In this document: positions 23,789-32,889 of the stretch, one piece after another
Layout: the number at the start of each line of letters is the position of its first letter
How positions within the stretch are numbered: the first letter of the stretch is position 1
DNA from: Streptosporangium amethystogenes
GTDB lineage: Bacteria > Actinomycetota > Actinomycetes > Streptosporangiales > Streptosporangiaceae
Direction: 5' to 3'
Length of the DNA: 64,000 nt
Assembly (NCBI RefSeq): GCF_000721075.1
Contig: NZ_JOEQ01000004.1
Span: 644,897-708,896, forward strand
Made by a program: the position numbers and the translations under genes
The notes under the pieces: model-generated
The model's database searches: none
Told to the model about the DNA's origin: nothing
What the model saw: the letters and a program-made list of their open reading frames with translations, nothing else

Positions 23789-26556
23789 GCGGTCTCGTAG
23801 AAGCTCAGGGTGGCCACGGTGATCCCCACGTTCTCGAACACCACATAAAGATCGTGGACTCCCCCCTGCTCCGCAAGCCCGGCGCGCACCTCGGTGAGGT
23901 CATGGCGGCCGGCGCGGGGGACGGGGATGTCGCCGATCACGGGGCCGTAGAGGGGGTCGTCCAGGCGCAGGGTGATCACGCCGCCCTCGGCGCTGGTGGC
24001 GCCGACCGAGCAGGAGGCGGCCCCCTTCCCCAGGTCGACCGAGCGGAACACGATCCACGCCCCCTCGGCGGTGGATCGCACGGCGTCGCCGGAGACCCTG
24101 GCCGCGTCCACGAACGCCACCGAGTCGTACTCGTCGTGGTCCACCGCGGCGATCGGGCCCGCGAAGGCGTCGCGCGGCGGGATCCGCTCGCCGTCGACGT
24201 GGAAGGAGGCACAGAGCCTGATGTCGCGCGCGGAGCCACCGATCATGATCTTGTGGGACGCGTCCTCGACGACGAACCGGCCCCCGGTGACGTCCCAGAA
24301 GGCCAGTTCCTGGATGTCGAGGTCCCAGTCGACCCGGGTGCTCTCGCCGGGGGCGAGCCGCACCTTGACGAAGCCCCGCAGGCGGCGCAGCGCCTGCTTG
24401 ACCCGGGAGTTCCGCTGGCGGGTGTAGATCTGGACGACCTCCACCCCGGCTCGGGCACCGGTGTTGGTGACGGTGGCCGAGGCGGTGAGCCGGCCGTCCC
24501 GCACCGCGACGGCCAGGTCGGTGTAGTCGAAGGTGGTGTAGCTGAGGCCGTGGCCGAAGGGGTAGAGCGGGGTGCCCCGGAAGTACTGGTAGGTCGCGTC
24601 GGCGGCGATGATGTCGTAGTCGAGCAGGTCGGGAAGCTCGCACGCGGAGCCGTACCAGGTCTGGGTGAGCCGCCCCTCGGGGTCGGCGTCGCCGAACAGC
24701 ACCTCGGCCAGCGCGTGCCCGTACTCCTGCCCGCCGTGCGAGGACCACAGCACCGCGGGCGGGTCGTCGCCGTCCCAGGTCACCGGGTAGCCGCTGCTGA
24801 TCACCATGACGGTCCTCGGGTTGACCGCGCGCACCGCCTCGACCACCGCCTGCTGCGCGGCGGGCAGCGCCAGGTCCAGACGGTCCTCGGTCTCCCTGCC
24901 GTTGACCAGCGGATGGTCCCCGACGACCACCACGGCCACGTCCGCGGTCGCGGCGAGCGCGGCGGCGGCCTCGGCGCCGCTGACCACCCGCTCCACGCTG
25001 AGCCAGGCGGCGGCGTCGGCGTCGTCGACCAGGCGGAAGACCTCGCCGTCCAGCGCGACGTAGCGGCCCGTGGAGATGTGCCTGAGCGCCAGCGTGCCGC
25101 GCGGGCGCTCCTCGGTGCGGAAGGTCTGGCGCACCTCCCAGCCGTTGGGTCCCGGCTGGTCGTTGACCAGCACGCCGTCGTCGTCGACGGACAGGTGGCG
25201 CCCGGTCGCCACGGCCCGCAGGGCGTAGCAGCCGCCGCCCCAGTCGAACAGGTCGAAGTGGCCGGGGTCGGCACCGACGCCGAGCGGTCCGCCGTCGAGG
25301 TCGGCGACGACGTGGCCGCCGTCCACCGAGAGCGTGATCCGGTCCACCGCCTCGCAGAAGACGGTCTCGCAGCGCTCGGCGAGCCCGGCGCGGGCGGTGA
25401 CCGCGTAGGGGAGCGTCCCGGAGTACCAGTCCTCCATGAGGGTGTCGCCGAGCTGGCCGATGACCGCGATCCTGCGTACCGAGGTCAGCGGCAGGATTCC
25501 GTCGTTGCGCAGCAGCACGATCGAGCGCCGGGCGGCCTCGCGGGCCAGTTCCTGGTGCTCGGGGCAGTTGACCACCGCCTCGGTGATGTCGTCGTACGGG
25601 GTGGCGGGGTCGAACTCGCCCAGCCGGAAGCGGATGGAGAGCGTGTGCCGTACCGCGAGGTCGACGTCGGCCTCGGTGAGCAGGCCGCGCTCCAGCGCGG
25701 CGTGGATGTGCCCGACGGTGGCCTCGGTGCGGTCGTCGTCCTGGGTGAAACTGTCGAGCCCAGCCCTGATCGCGTGCGCGTAGGCCTCGGGAAGGTCGTC
25801 GTAGTAGGCCTGCAGGCCGGTGAGGTTGGCGGGCGCGTAGGCGTCACTGACCACGAGGAGGTCGTCGGGCGCCCAGGCTCGCAGCACCTCGCCGATCAGC
25901 GGGCTGAGGTGGGCCGGGCGGCCGTTGACCAGGTTGTAGGAGGGCATCACGGCGACCGCGGCACCGCCGGCCAGCGCGGACCGGTAGGCCGGGAGCTCGT
26001 ACTCGCGCAGCACCCGGGGCGGCAGGTTGCTGGAGGTGACGCAACGGTCGGTCTCGTTGTTGTAGCCGAGGAAGTGCTTGAGGGTGGGGGCGGTCTTCAG
26101 CACCGTGGGATCGCTCCCACGAAGGCCGGAGGCGTAGGCCGTCGCCATTACACCGGTCAGCCACGGGTCCTCGGAGTAGCCCTCCTCGTTGCGGCCCCAG
26201 CGGGGGTCGCGCAGCGGGTTGACCACCGGCGCCCAGACGTTGAGTCCGGCCCCCGCCGGATCCTTGTGGTGGAAGGCCAGCACCTCGTCGCTGGTGGCCT
26301 CGCCGACCCGCCGCACCAGATCGGGGTCCCAGGTGCTGGCCAGTCCGATCGCCTGGGGGAACACCGTCGCGGGACCGAGCCAGGCCAGGCCGTGCAGCGC
26401 CTCGGTGCCGGTGCGGAAGGGACCGAGCCCGAGCCGCTCCACCGGCTGCTGGTACTGGTGCAGCAGCCCGACCTTCTCCTCCAGCGTGAGCCTGCCCCGC
26501 AGGTCCGCGATCCGCTGCGCGAGGGGAAGTTCCGGGTCACGGAACGGTTCGTTCAT
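23785..26556 (-). CDS. Cytoplasmic GH3 beta-glucosidase/beta-xylosidase with beta-trefoil-like insert
   Basis: Glycoside hydrolase family 3, 923 residues, no signal peptide, so it should act on imported oligosaccharides. The (beta/alpha)8 domain contains the substrate loop 'LKHFLGYNNE' and the nucleophile in SDAY (Asp near 238) where most GH3 enzymes have SDW. The second domain is interrupted at about 425-510 by a fascin/ricin-like insert ('FDWGGGCYALRAVATGRHLSV', later 'GRYVAL'). A fibronectin-III-like module follows ('VKQALRRLRGFVKVRLAPGE'), and then a CBM6-like end. Operon head before lacI, behind two operators. It is clearly homologous to the secreted GH3 at 36033. Confidence 0.92.
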   Translation of the reverse strand: MNEPFRDPELPLAQRIADLRGRLTLEEKVGLLHQYQQPVERLGLGPFRTGTEALHGLAWLGPATVFPQAIGLASTWDPDLVRRVGEATSDEVLAFHHKDPAGAGLNVWAPVVNPLRDPRWGRNEEGYSEDPWLTGVMATAYASGLRGSDPTVLKTAPTLKHFLGYNNETDRCVTSSNLPPRVLREYELPAYRSALAGGAAVAVMPSYNLVNGRPAHLSPLIGEVLRAWAPDDLLVVSDAYAPANLTGLQAYYDDLPEAYAHAIRAGLDSFTQDDDRTEATVGHIHAALERGLLTEADVDLAVRHTLSIRFRLGEFDPATPYDDITEAVVNCPEHQELAREAARRSIVLLRNDGILPLTSVRRIAVIGQLGDTLMEDWYSGTLPYAVTARAGLAERCETVFCEAVDRITLSVDGGHVVADLDGGPLGVGADPGHFDLFDWGGGCYALRAVATGRHLSVDDDGVLVNDQPGPNGWEVRQTFRTEERPRGTLALRHISTGRYVALDGEVFRLVDDADAAAWLSVERVVSGAEAAAALAATADVAVVVVGDHPLVNGRETEDRLDLALPAAQQAVVEAVRAVNPRTVMVISSGYPVTWDGDDPPAVLWSSHGGQEYGHALAEVLFGDADPEGRLTQTWYGSACELPDLLDYDIIAADATYQYFRGTPLYPFGHGLSYTTFDYTDLAVAVRDGRLTASATVTNTGARAGVEVVQIYTRQRNSRVKQALRRLRGFVKVRLAPGESTRVDWDLDIQELAFWDVTGGRFVVEDASHKIMIGGSARDIRLCASFHVDGERIPPRDAFAGPIAAVDHDEYDSVAFVDAARVSGDAVRSTAEGAWIVFRSVDLGKGAASCSVGATSAEGGVITLRLDDPLYGPVIGDIPVPRAGRHDLTEVRAGLAEQGGVHDLYVVFENVGITVATLSFYETA

Positions 26557-26579
26557 CGGGGACCATCCCTTTGAGAGCG

Positions 26580-26593
26580 TCGAAGCGCTTCGA
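26580..26593. promoter_or_regulatory. LacI-type operator 1
   Basis: Perfect 14-bp palindrome TCGAAGCGCTTCGA, 23 bp before the GH3 start. The central GCGC resembles LacI/CebR-family operators. A second identical copy lies 39 bp away (centre to centre). Confidence 0.85.
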
Positions 26594-26618
26594 TTTCTGT
26601 CCTGGAAAAACGCCTCTG

Positions 26619-26632
26619 TCGAAGCGCTTCGA
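26619..26632. promoter_or_regulatory. LacI-type operator 2
   Basis: Second identical copy of the palindrome TCGAAGCGCTTCGA. The pair likely brackets the promoter of the GH3-lacI operon and is bound by the co-encoded LacI protein. The 14-mer was not noticed elsewhere in the window. Confidence 0.85.
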
Positions 26633-26726
26633 TAATCGGTCCGGGAAAACTCCGGTCGTCACCCGTGCGTTACGCGCGTGTTTCGAGCGGAGCTTCCCTG
26701 AAGGGTGCACTCCCATGCGGCCCAGG

Positions 26727-27932
26727 TCAAGAGATTCGCGGCAAACGACCCGAATCCACCGAGTCGAGCACTCGCGCGGCACCACCCAGCGCCGCCGCGC
26801 CATAACCGAGGGTGGAGGCGACGACCCGGCAGCCCCCGGCGTCCGGCGCGATCGTGCGTCCCCGCGTCTCTATCTCCACCGCGGGCAGCAGCCACGGCGC
26901 GAGCGGTACGTAGTAGCCGCCCAGGATGACCACCTCGGGGTTGAGCAGGTTGGCCAGCACCGCCACGCCCTTGCCGAGGTTGCGGCCCACGGTGTCGAGG
27001 ACCCCGAGCGTGCCCGGGTCACCGCCGCGGGCCAGCCGCACCACCTCGTCGAGTTCGAGCTCGACCTCGGCGGGCGAGATCGTGGCGTGCTCCAGCACGG
27101 CGCCGATCCCGGCGACGGCCTCCAGGCAGCCCAGGCGCCCGCACCGGCACTCGGCGCCGAGCGGGTCGAGCTGGATGTGGCCGATCTCGCCGCCGTAGCC
27201 CTGGCCTCCCCTGCGCAGCCGGCCGTCGAGGATGATCCCGGCTCCGACCCCGATCTCGCCGGTGAGGTAGATCAGGTTGGCCGTCCCGGCATACGGGCCG
27301 AAGCGGTGCTCGGCCAGGGCCGCCAGGTTGGCGTCGTTGTCGACCTGGACCGGGAAACCCGGGTCGCGCAGCGCCTTGGTGAGGTCGCCGCAGAGGTCGG
27401 CGTCGCGCCAGCCGAGGTTGGGCGCGATGCGCACGGTGCCGTCGGTGCCGATCAGTCCGGGTACGCCCACGGTCAGCCCCAGGACCTGGCGCTCCTGCTT
27501 GGTCATCCGGTTCACCACCCGGCGGACGATCCCGGCGACGGTGGCCATCGCCTGCCCCACCGTGCCCGCGGCGCCGGGAAAGGACCTCCGCCAGGAGAGC
27601 AGCCTCTCCCCCGACAGGTCCACCGCGACCGCGGTGACATAGTCGACGTTGATCTCGATGCCGATCGCCGCGTACGGCGAGCCGTCGAGCACCAGCATCG
27701 TGGCCGGGCGGCCGACGCGGTTCTCCGTCAGGCCGGTCTCCCTGACCAGGCGACGGTCGATCAGGTCGGCGACCAGGCTCGACACGGTCGCCTTGTTCAA
27801 CCCGGTGGACGCCGCGATGTCGGCCCGCGAGCACGGCGCGTGCTCGCGCACGAACCTCAGCACCACGGCGAGGTTGGTGGCCCGCACGTCGGCGAAGTCG
27901 GCCGGACGCGGGTCAGTCGTAGATGTGATCAA
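26727..27932 (-). CDS. ROK-family transcriptional regulator
   Basis: A 401-residue XylR/NagC-type repressor. The winged HTH spans about residues 18-75 ('CSRADIAASTGLNKATVSSLVADLIDRRLV'). The ROK sugar-kinase-like domain has the zinc-binding signature 'CRCGRLGCLEAVAG' and 'GGEIGHIQLDP' before it. It is divergent from the SBP gene at 28144, with a ROK-type inverted repeat in the 211-bp gap (28049-28080). Two further copies of that site precede the GH31 operon and the GH42 gene, so this protein is the best candidate regulator of all three units. Effector inferred to be a sugar such as xylose; not shown. Confidence 0.93.
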   Translation of the reverse strand: MITSTTDPRPADFADVRATNLAVVLRFVREHAPCSRADIAASTGLNKATVSSLVADLIDRRLVRETGLTENRVGRPATMLVLDGSPYAAIGIEINVDYVTAVAVDLSGERLLSWRRSFPGAAGTVGQAMATVAGIVRRVVNRMTKQERQVLGLTVGVPGLIGTDGTVRIAPNLGWRDADLCGDLTKALRDPGFPVQVDNDANLAALAEHRFGPYAGTANLIYLTGEIGVGAGIILDGRLRRGGQGYGGEIGHIQLDPLGAECRCGRLGCLEAVAGIGAVLEHATISPAEVELELDEVVRLARGGDPGTLGVLDTVGRNLGKGVAVLANLLNPEVVILGGYYVPLAPWLLPAVEIETRGRTIAPDAGGCRVVASTLGYGAAALGGAARVLDSVDSGRLPRIS

Positions 27933-28048
27933 GGTGAGTCCCGCTCCCGCTCGGCCAGGCTGGCCCCATCATGCCCCATCGTCCACCAATCTGTGACCGC
28001 CCCCCCGGCCCGCGATCGGCGGTCCCTTGTGGCGACGGTCACCCTCGA

Positions 28049-28080
28049 CTAATTTGTTTGGTCGAAAGACGAACTAATTC
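28049..28080 (+). promoter_or_regulatory. ROK-type operator, site A
   Basis: Imperfect inverted repeat with arms AATTTGTTTG (28051-28060) and CGAACTAATT (28070-28079), i.e. TTtGTT...AACtAA, the ROK/XylR pattern. It lies between the ROK gene and the divergent ABC cassette. It aligns without gaps to sites at 44448 and 48530; TTT[GA]TT and AACTAATT are common to all three at fixed spacing. Confidence 0.75.
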
Positions 28081-28143
28081 TACCCCGGAGCCATGCTCCC
28101 CGACACCCCCCGATCCGTCTCGAACCAATGAAGGGAGCGCCCC

Positions 28144-29838
28144 GTGAAAGATCTTCCCCAGGGCGCGATGACCAGCCGCCGAGGCTTCCTCGGCCTGGTG
28201 GGGCTCAGCGCGGCCGCGGTCGCCGGCGGCGGCCTGCTGGCCGCGTGTTCCGCGCCCAGCGGCCCCCGGCCGGGCGGCGGCGGCGCCACGGCCGCCGCGG
28301 CGGACAAACTGACGTCCCTCACCCCCACCTACACCGCCTTCCCCGGCGTCAAGCCCGACCTGCCCGGCACGGTCTCCACGCTGCCCGGGGTCCCCGACGT
28401 CAGCGGCGGCTTCACCTCCTACCCGGCCGCCCCCACCGCGGCGCTCACCCAGAAGGCCGGCAAGGGCGGCACCTACAAGGCCATGACCCCGCTCTGGGGA
28501 CCGCCACCGCCCGGCCTGGCGAGCAACTCCTACTTCCAGGCGGTCAACGCCGACATCGGCGCCACCGTGGAGTTTCAGATCACCGACGGTAACGTCTACG
28601 GCGACAAGGCGATCGCCAGGCTCGCCGCGGGGGACATCCCGGAGATCATGGTCATCCCGAGCTGGGAGATCGACAAGATGGCGGACTTCAACACCGCCGT
28701 CGACAAGGCGTTCGAGGACCTCACCCCCTACCTGCAGGGTGACAAGGTCGCCCCCTACCCGCTGCTGGCCAACCTGCCGACGGCCGCCTGGCAGTGGTCG
28801 GTCTGGAACAACAAGCTCATGGCGGTGCCGTTCCCGACCGAGCCCTACCCCTTCGCGCTGCTCTACCGCAAGGACCTGTTCGACGCAGGCGGCTGGAACG
28901 CCAACCCCAAGACCGCCGACGAGCTGTTCCAACTCGGTAAGGAGATCACCGACCCCAAGGCCAAGCGCTGGGCGTTCGGCAGCATCCACGAGGTGATGTG
29001 GCCGACCTTCCGGATCCCGCAGGACTGGCGGTACGAGGGCGGCAAGCTCGTCCACAAGTACGAGACCCCCGAGTTCGAGCTGATGCTGGAGTTCATGCGG
29101 AAGGTCTTCGCCGAGGAGCTGGTCCACCCGAACGTGGCCGGCAGCAAGGGCGCCAACGAGAAGGACCTGATCGGGGCCGGGCAGATCCTCGTCTACCGCG
29201 ACGGGCTGGGCGGCTGGAAGGAGCTGTTGCAGCAGCACCGGGGCAAGAACCCCGACTTCAGCCTGGGTGCCTTCCCGCTCTTCGCCCACGACGGCGGCAC
29301 GCCGATCATGTACCACAACACCGCGGCGGGCATCTTCACCTTCGTCAAGAAGGGGCTGCCCAAGGAGCAGGTGGAGGAGATCCTCGCCATCCTCAACTGG
29401 TGCGCGGCGCCGTTCGGGACCAAGGAGTACGAGCTCTCCAACTTCGGCGTGGAGGACAAGCACTTCACCCGGGGCGCGAACGGCATCCCGGAGACGAACG
29501 ACCTCGGCCGCAAGGAGGTCGCCTACACCTACGGCTTCCTCGGCGGGCGTCCGCTCTATGTGGACTGGCCTTACCCCGACGCGGTCAAGCTCAACGTGGA
29601 GTGGCAGAACGCCGGCTTCCCGTTCATCGAGAAGGGCCCCTTCGACGGGATCAGGATCCAGCGACCGTCGAAGTACTCCGGGTTGCAGGTGCCCACCGAG
29701 GACAAGTTCACCGACATCATGCGCGGCCGTCGCCCGGTGAGCGACGCCAAGCAGATCGTCACGGAGTGGCGGCGGGACGGCGGGGACGAGGCCCGCGACT
29801 TCTACCTGAAGGTCCTGCGGGACAACGGCCGTGCTTAG
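28144..29838 (+). CDS. ABC sugar transporter solute-binding lipoprotein (Tat-type signal)
   Basis: Extracellular binding protein of a CUT1-type importer, 564 residues, large as in the LplA/YtcQ group. The GTG follows GAAGGGAG. The N-terminus has a twin-arginine motif (SRRGFLG), a hydrophobic core and the lipobox LLAAC, so it should be exported folded by Tat and lipidated. First gene of a three-gene operon with two permeases and no ATPase; divergent from the ROK regulator across operator A. Substrate is inferred to be an oligosaccharide of plant cell-wall origin from context. Confidence 0.92.
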   Translation: MKDLPQGAMTSRRGFLGLVGLSAAAVAGGGLLAACSAPSGPRPGGGGATAAAADKLTSLTPTYTAFPGVKPDLPGTVSTLPGVPDVSGGFTSYPAAPTAALTQKAGKGGTYKAMTPLWGPPPPGLASNSYFQAVNADIGATVEFQITDGNVYGDKAIARLAAGDIPEIMVIPSWEIDKMADFNTAVDKAFEDLTPYLQGDKVAPYPLLANLPTAAWQWSVWNNKLMAVPFPTEPYPFALLYRKDLFDAGGWNANPKTADELFQLGKEITDPKAKRWAFGSIHEVMWPTFRIPQDWRYEGGKLVHKYETPEFELMLEFMRKVFAEELVHPNVAGSKGANEKDLIGAGQILVYRDGLGGWKELLQQHRGKNPDFSLGAFPLFAHDGGTPIMYHNTAAGIFTFVKKGLPKEQVEEILAILNWCAAPFGTKEYELSNFGVEDKHFTRGANGIPETNDLGRKEVAYTYGFLGGRPLYVDWPYPDAVKLNVEWQNAGFPFIEKGPFDGIRIQRPSKYSGLQVPTEDKFTDIMRGRRPVSDAKQIVTEWRRDGGDEARDFYLKVLRDNGRA

Positions 29839-30853
29839 CGACCACGCGAAGACCGGGCCGGCGGGTGACCTGACCTCACCCGCCGGCACCGGCACCTCCA
29901 AGGATGTCCGTAAAAGGGGCTCCAGGACAAGGCGGGCGCGCCCACGACCCTTCGGATCGCGACTGAAACGTGACTGGCAGCTGCTGCTGATGGCGCTGCC
30001 GGCGATCGGGCTGCTGCTCGTTTTCCACTATGTCCCGCTGCTCGGCAATGTGATCGCGTTCCAGGACTACTCGCCGTACGTGGGCATCGCCGACAGCCCG
30101 TGGGTGGGGTTCACCAACTTCCAGTGGCTGATGTTCGACGAGAGCTTCTGGGACGCGACGCTCAACACCCTGACGATCACCGCGTTCCAGCTGGTCTTCT
30201 ACTTCCCGGTGCCGATCCTGCTGGCCGTACTGCTGGACAGCGTGGTGCGGCCCCGGCTGCGCCTGTTCATCCAGGGCATCGTCTACATGCCGCACTTCTT
30301 CTCGTGGGTGCTGGTGGTCACGCTGTTCCAGCAGATGTTCGGCGGCGCGGGCCTGCTCTCGCAGACGCTGCGCGACCACGGCTACACCGGCTTCGACCTC
30401 ATGACGAATCCGGACACGTTCCTCGTGCTGGTGACCGCTGAGACGGTCTGGAAGGACGCCGGCTGGGGGACGATCATCTTCCTGGCCGCACTGGCGGCCA
30501 TCAACCAGAACCTCTACGAGGCCGCCGCCGTCGACGGCGCGAGCCGCTGGCGGCGGCTCTGGCACATCACCCTGCCCGGCCTGCGCCCGGTCATCGTGCT
30601 GCTGCTGATCCTGCGCCTCGGCGAGGCGCTGAACGTCGGCTTCGAGCAGTTCTTCCTGCAGCGCGACGCGGTCGGCAGGGACGCCGCCGAGGTGCTGGAC
30701 ACCTTCGTGTACTGGCGCACGCTGCTCACCGGCGAGTGGAGCTACGGCGCCGCGGCCGGTCTGGTGAAGGGCCTGGTGGGGCTGGTGCTGATCCTGATCT
30801 CCAACAGGGTCGCCCATCGATTCGGCGAGCAGGGAATCTACAAACGATCATGA
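29831..30853 (+). CDS. ABC sugar transporter permease (LplB-like)
   Basis: A 340-residue MalF/LplB-type permease with a basic 45-residue N-terminus and six predicted helices. The EAA loop is 'EAAAVDGASRWRRLWHITLP', the contact site for the ATPase. GTG start overlaps the SBP stop by 8 bp; its own stop overlaps the next permease (ATGA). Confidence 0.93.
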   Translation: MLSDHAKTGPAGDLTSPAGTGTSKDVRKRGSRTRRARPRPFGSRLKRDWQLLLMALPAIGLLLVFHYVPLLGNVIAFQDYSPYVGIADSPWVGFTNFQWLMFDESFWDATLNTLTITAFQLVFYFPVPILLAVLLDSVVRPRLRLFIQGIVYMPHFFSWVLVVTLFQQMFGGAGLLSQTLRDHGYTGFDLMTNPDTFLVLVTAETVWKDAGWGTIIFLAALAAINQNLYEAAAVDGASRWRRLWHITLPGLRPVIVLLLILRLGEALNVGFEQFFLQRDAVGRDAAEVLDTFVYWRTLLTGEWSYGAAAGLVKGLVGLVLILISNRVAHRFGEQGIYKRS

Positions 30854-31749
30854 CGACTCTTCCCCCCTGGGCCGAGCGGCCCAGCCGCGTCGGCGCGCTC
30901 CTCAAGGGGCTCCTGCTGACGCTCATCACGGTGGGCGTGCTGTTCCCGATCTACATGGTCGCGCTGACCAGCCTGTCCACCCAGGAGGCGGTGACCGAGG
31001 CCGGCGGCCTGGTCACCGTGCCGAGCGGGCTCTCCTTCGCCGCCTACCAGGAACTGTTCGCAGGCGGCGTGGTGACCCGGTCGGTCCTGGTCAGCCTCGG
31101 CGTGACCCTGGTCGGCACCGCGATCAGCCTGACCGTCACCGTGCTGGCCGCCTACGGGCTGTCCCGGCCCGGCTCGCTGCTGCACCGGCCGATGCTCTTC
31201 CTGGTGCTGCTGACCTTCCTGTTCGGCCCCGGGATGATCCCCAACTACCTGCTGGTCAGCTCGCTGGGACTGATCGACACGTACTGGTCGCTGATCCTGC
31301 CCGGCGCGGTCACCGCGTTCAACCTGGTGGTGATGCGGGCGTTCTTCATGAACATCCCGGACGAGGTGACCGACAGCGCCCGCATCGACGGCGCGAACGA
31401 GTTCCGCATCCTGCGCACCATCGTGCTGCCCATGTCCAAGGGCGTCACGGCGGTCATCGGCCTGTTCTACGCGGTCGGCTACTGGAACTCGTTCTTCAAC
31501 GCCGTTCTCTACCTCAACGACAACGCCAAGTGGCCACTGCAGGTGGTACTGCGGCAGTACGTCCTGCAGGGCCAGTCCCTGATCGTCGGCCAGAGCGGCG
31601 TCGGCACCCTCCCCGGCCAGAGCCTGCCGCCGAGCCTGGCCATCCAGATGGCCATCGTCGTCGTCGCACTGCTGCCGGTGCTCTTCGTCTACCCGTTCGT
31701 CCAACGCCACTTCACCAAGGGGGTCATCATCGGCGCCATCAAGGGGTAG
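30850..31749 (+). CDS. ABC sugar transporter permease (LplC-like)
   Basis: A 299-residue MalG/LplC-type permease, six predicted helices, with the EAA-type loop 'DEVTDSARIDGANEFRILRTIVLP' and the typical C-terminus 'RHFTKGVIIGAIKG'. ATG overlaps the LplB-like stop. Last gene of the cassette; the required ATPase is not encoded nearby, matching the shared MsiK arrangement of actinomycete sugar importers. Confidence 0.93.
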   Translation: MTTLPPWAERPSRVGALLKGLLLTLITVGVLFPIYMVALTSLSTQEAVTEAGGLVTVPSGLSFAAYQELFAGGVVTRSVLVSLGVTLVGTAISLTVTVLAAYGLSRPGSLLHRPMLFLVLLTFLFGPGMIPNYLLVSSLGLIDTYWSLILPGAVTAFNLVVMRAFFMNIPDEVTDSARIDGANEFRILRTIVLPMSKGVTAVIGLFYAVGYWNSFFNAVLYLNDNAKWPLQVVLRQYVLQGQSLIVGQSGVGTLPGQSLPPSLAIQMAIVVVALLPVLFVYPFVQRHFTKGVIIGAIKG

Positions 31750-31769
31750 GCCGCACATCATCCGCAAGC

Positions 31770-31793
31770 GGCACGGACCTGCCGGCCCGTGCC
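31770..31793 (+). terminator. Possible terminator after the first ABC cassette
   Basis: Inverted repeat GGCACGG / CCGTGCC with a 10-base loop, 20 bp after the second permease stop and just before the end of the convergent GRAS-domain gene. No U tract. Confidence 0.45.
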
Positions 31794-31806
31794 GGTCGGC
31801 CGTCAC

Positions 31807-32889
31807 CTACCCGTGCGCCGGCACCGCGTAGATGACGGACAGGAGCGGCTCGCCGTCGAACCCGATTCGTACACTGTCCGGATCCTGGCGGATGAAAGCG
31901 GGAGGGATCGGTTCCGACACTGACTCCGCGGGCGCGGGCATCGGCCGGAAACCGGCCTCACGCAGTCGCGCGAGCCATGTCTCGGTCGGCTCGTGACGTT
32001 CGTAGCGCTCCTCGTCGTCCGCCGTGCCGACGATGTCGACCACCTCACGCCGGAAGAACAGCTTCATCGCGTTACGGTCGGCGGCCGAGACGTCCAGCGC
32101 GTCTATCAGCCGGAAGACGGAGTGGAAGTGCCGCCACGAGTTGTGGAATCGCTCGGGCAGTGCCACCCGATGGTGATCGGAGTCCGGCTCGCACAGCACT
32201 ACGCCGTCCGGCTCCGCATCGCGCAGTTTCGCCAGGAACGTGTTCCTCTCGTCGACGCCGGACGCGGCGTCCCGCAGGTGGTGCAGCGCGAACGCGGCGT
32301 TCACCACCAGCGGGCGTGGTGCCCGGCGCACCAGCTCCCAGTCCTCGTCGGTCATCTGCTCGGCGAAGCGGGGCACCTGATGGAAGTCCAGCGGGACACC
32401 AGTGTCACGGATGGATCGTTCGGCCTGGTGGAGGCTGCCCACCGCGGGGTCCACCCCGATCACCGTCAGCCGCCCGGGGGCCTGGCCGCGATTCGCGAGC
32501 GCGGCGAGCACCACCGTCTCCTGGCCTCCCGAGCCGATGCCCACCGACATCAGGGTGGCCGTTTCCCGTCCGGCGAGGTGACCGGCGAGCAGCGCGCCGC
32601 CGATACGACCGGCCAGAGTCACCACCGGCAGGTGTTCGGCCACCAGGTCGAACAACTCGATTTGCGGCCGTTCGAAACGGCACAGATACAGATTGTCCCG
32701 CTCATCCTGGTGAGTGCCGAGCCGACGGGCCAAGGCGTCGTGGTAGAGCAGGTAGAGGAAGTCATCGCCCACCTTCTCGGGGGCGATCAGGCCGCGTAGC
32801 TTGTCCAGCCAGCGCCGGGCGGTGTCAGTGCGGCCCGCGTCCGTTTCTTCCACGGCGCGGCACAGCATGTCGAATGCATGAACACTCAC
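31807..32889 (-). CDS. Bacterial GRAS-domain protein (Rossmann methyltransferase-like)
   Basis: A 360-residue protein matching the GRAS superfamily known mainly from plant DELLA/SCARECROW regulators. In order: an N-terminal helical leucine-rich part ('HAFDMLCRAVEETDAGRTDTARRWLDKL'); a VHIID-like Rossmann strand-loop ('TLMSVGIGSGGQE', then 'LTVIGVDPA'); 'LVVNAAFALHHLRD'; a PFYRE-like block ('FLAKLRDAEPDGVVLCEPDSDHH' and 'RFHNSWRHFHSVF'); then 'RYERHEPTETWLARLREAGFRP', the RERHE-like GRAS hallmark; and a short SAW-like end. The GTG at 32889 has AGAGGA in front; the frame stays open to 33315, but that part looks non-coding. Bacterial GRAS proteins are thought to be small-molecule methyltransferases or binders; no partner gene is evident. 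Confidence 0.8.
   Translation of the reverse strand: MSVHAFDMLCRAVEETDAGRTDTARRWLDKLRGLIAPEKVGDDFLYLLYHDALARRLGTHQDERDNLYLCRFERPQIELFDLVAEHLPVVTLAGRIGGALLAGHLAGRETATLMSVGIGSGGQETVVLAALANRGQAPGRLTVIGVDPAVGSLHQAERSIRDTGVPLDFHQVPRFAEQMTDEDWELVRRAPRPLVVNAAFALHHLRDAASGVDERNTFLAKLRDAEPDGVVLCEPDSDHHRVALPERFHNSWRHFHSVFRLIDALDVSAADRNAMKLFFRREVVDIVGTADDEERYERHEPTETWLARLREAGFRPMPAPAESVSEPIPPAFIRQDPDSVRIGFDGEPLLSVIYAVPAHG

Noticed and set aside
23854..26574. 906-codon open frame antisense to GH3
   Set aside because: Shadow; no domain and skewed composition.
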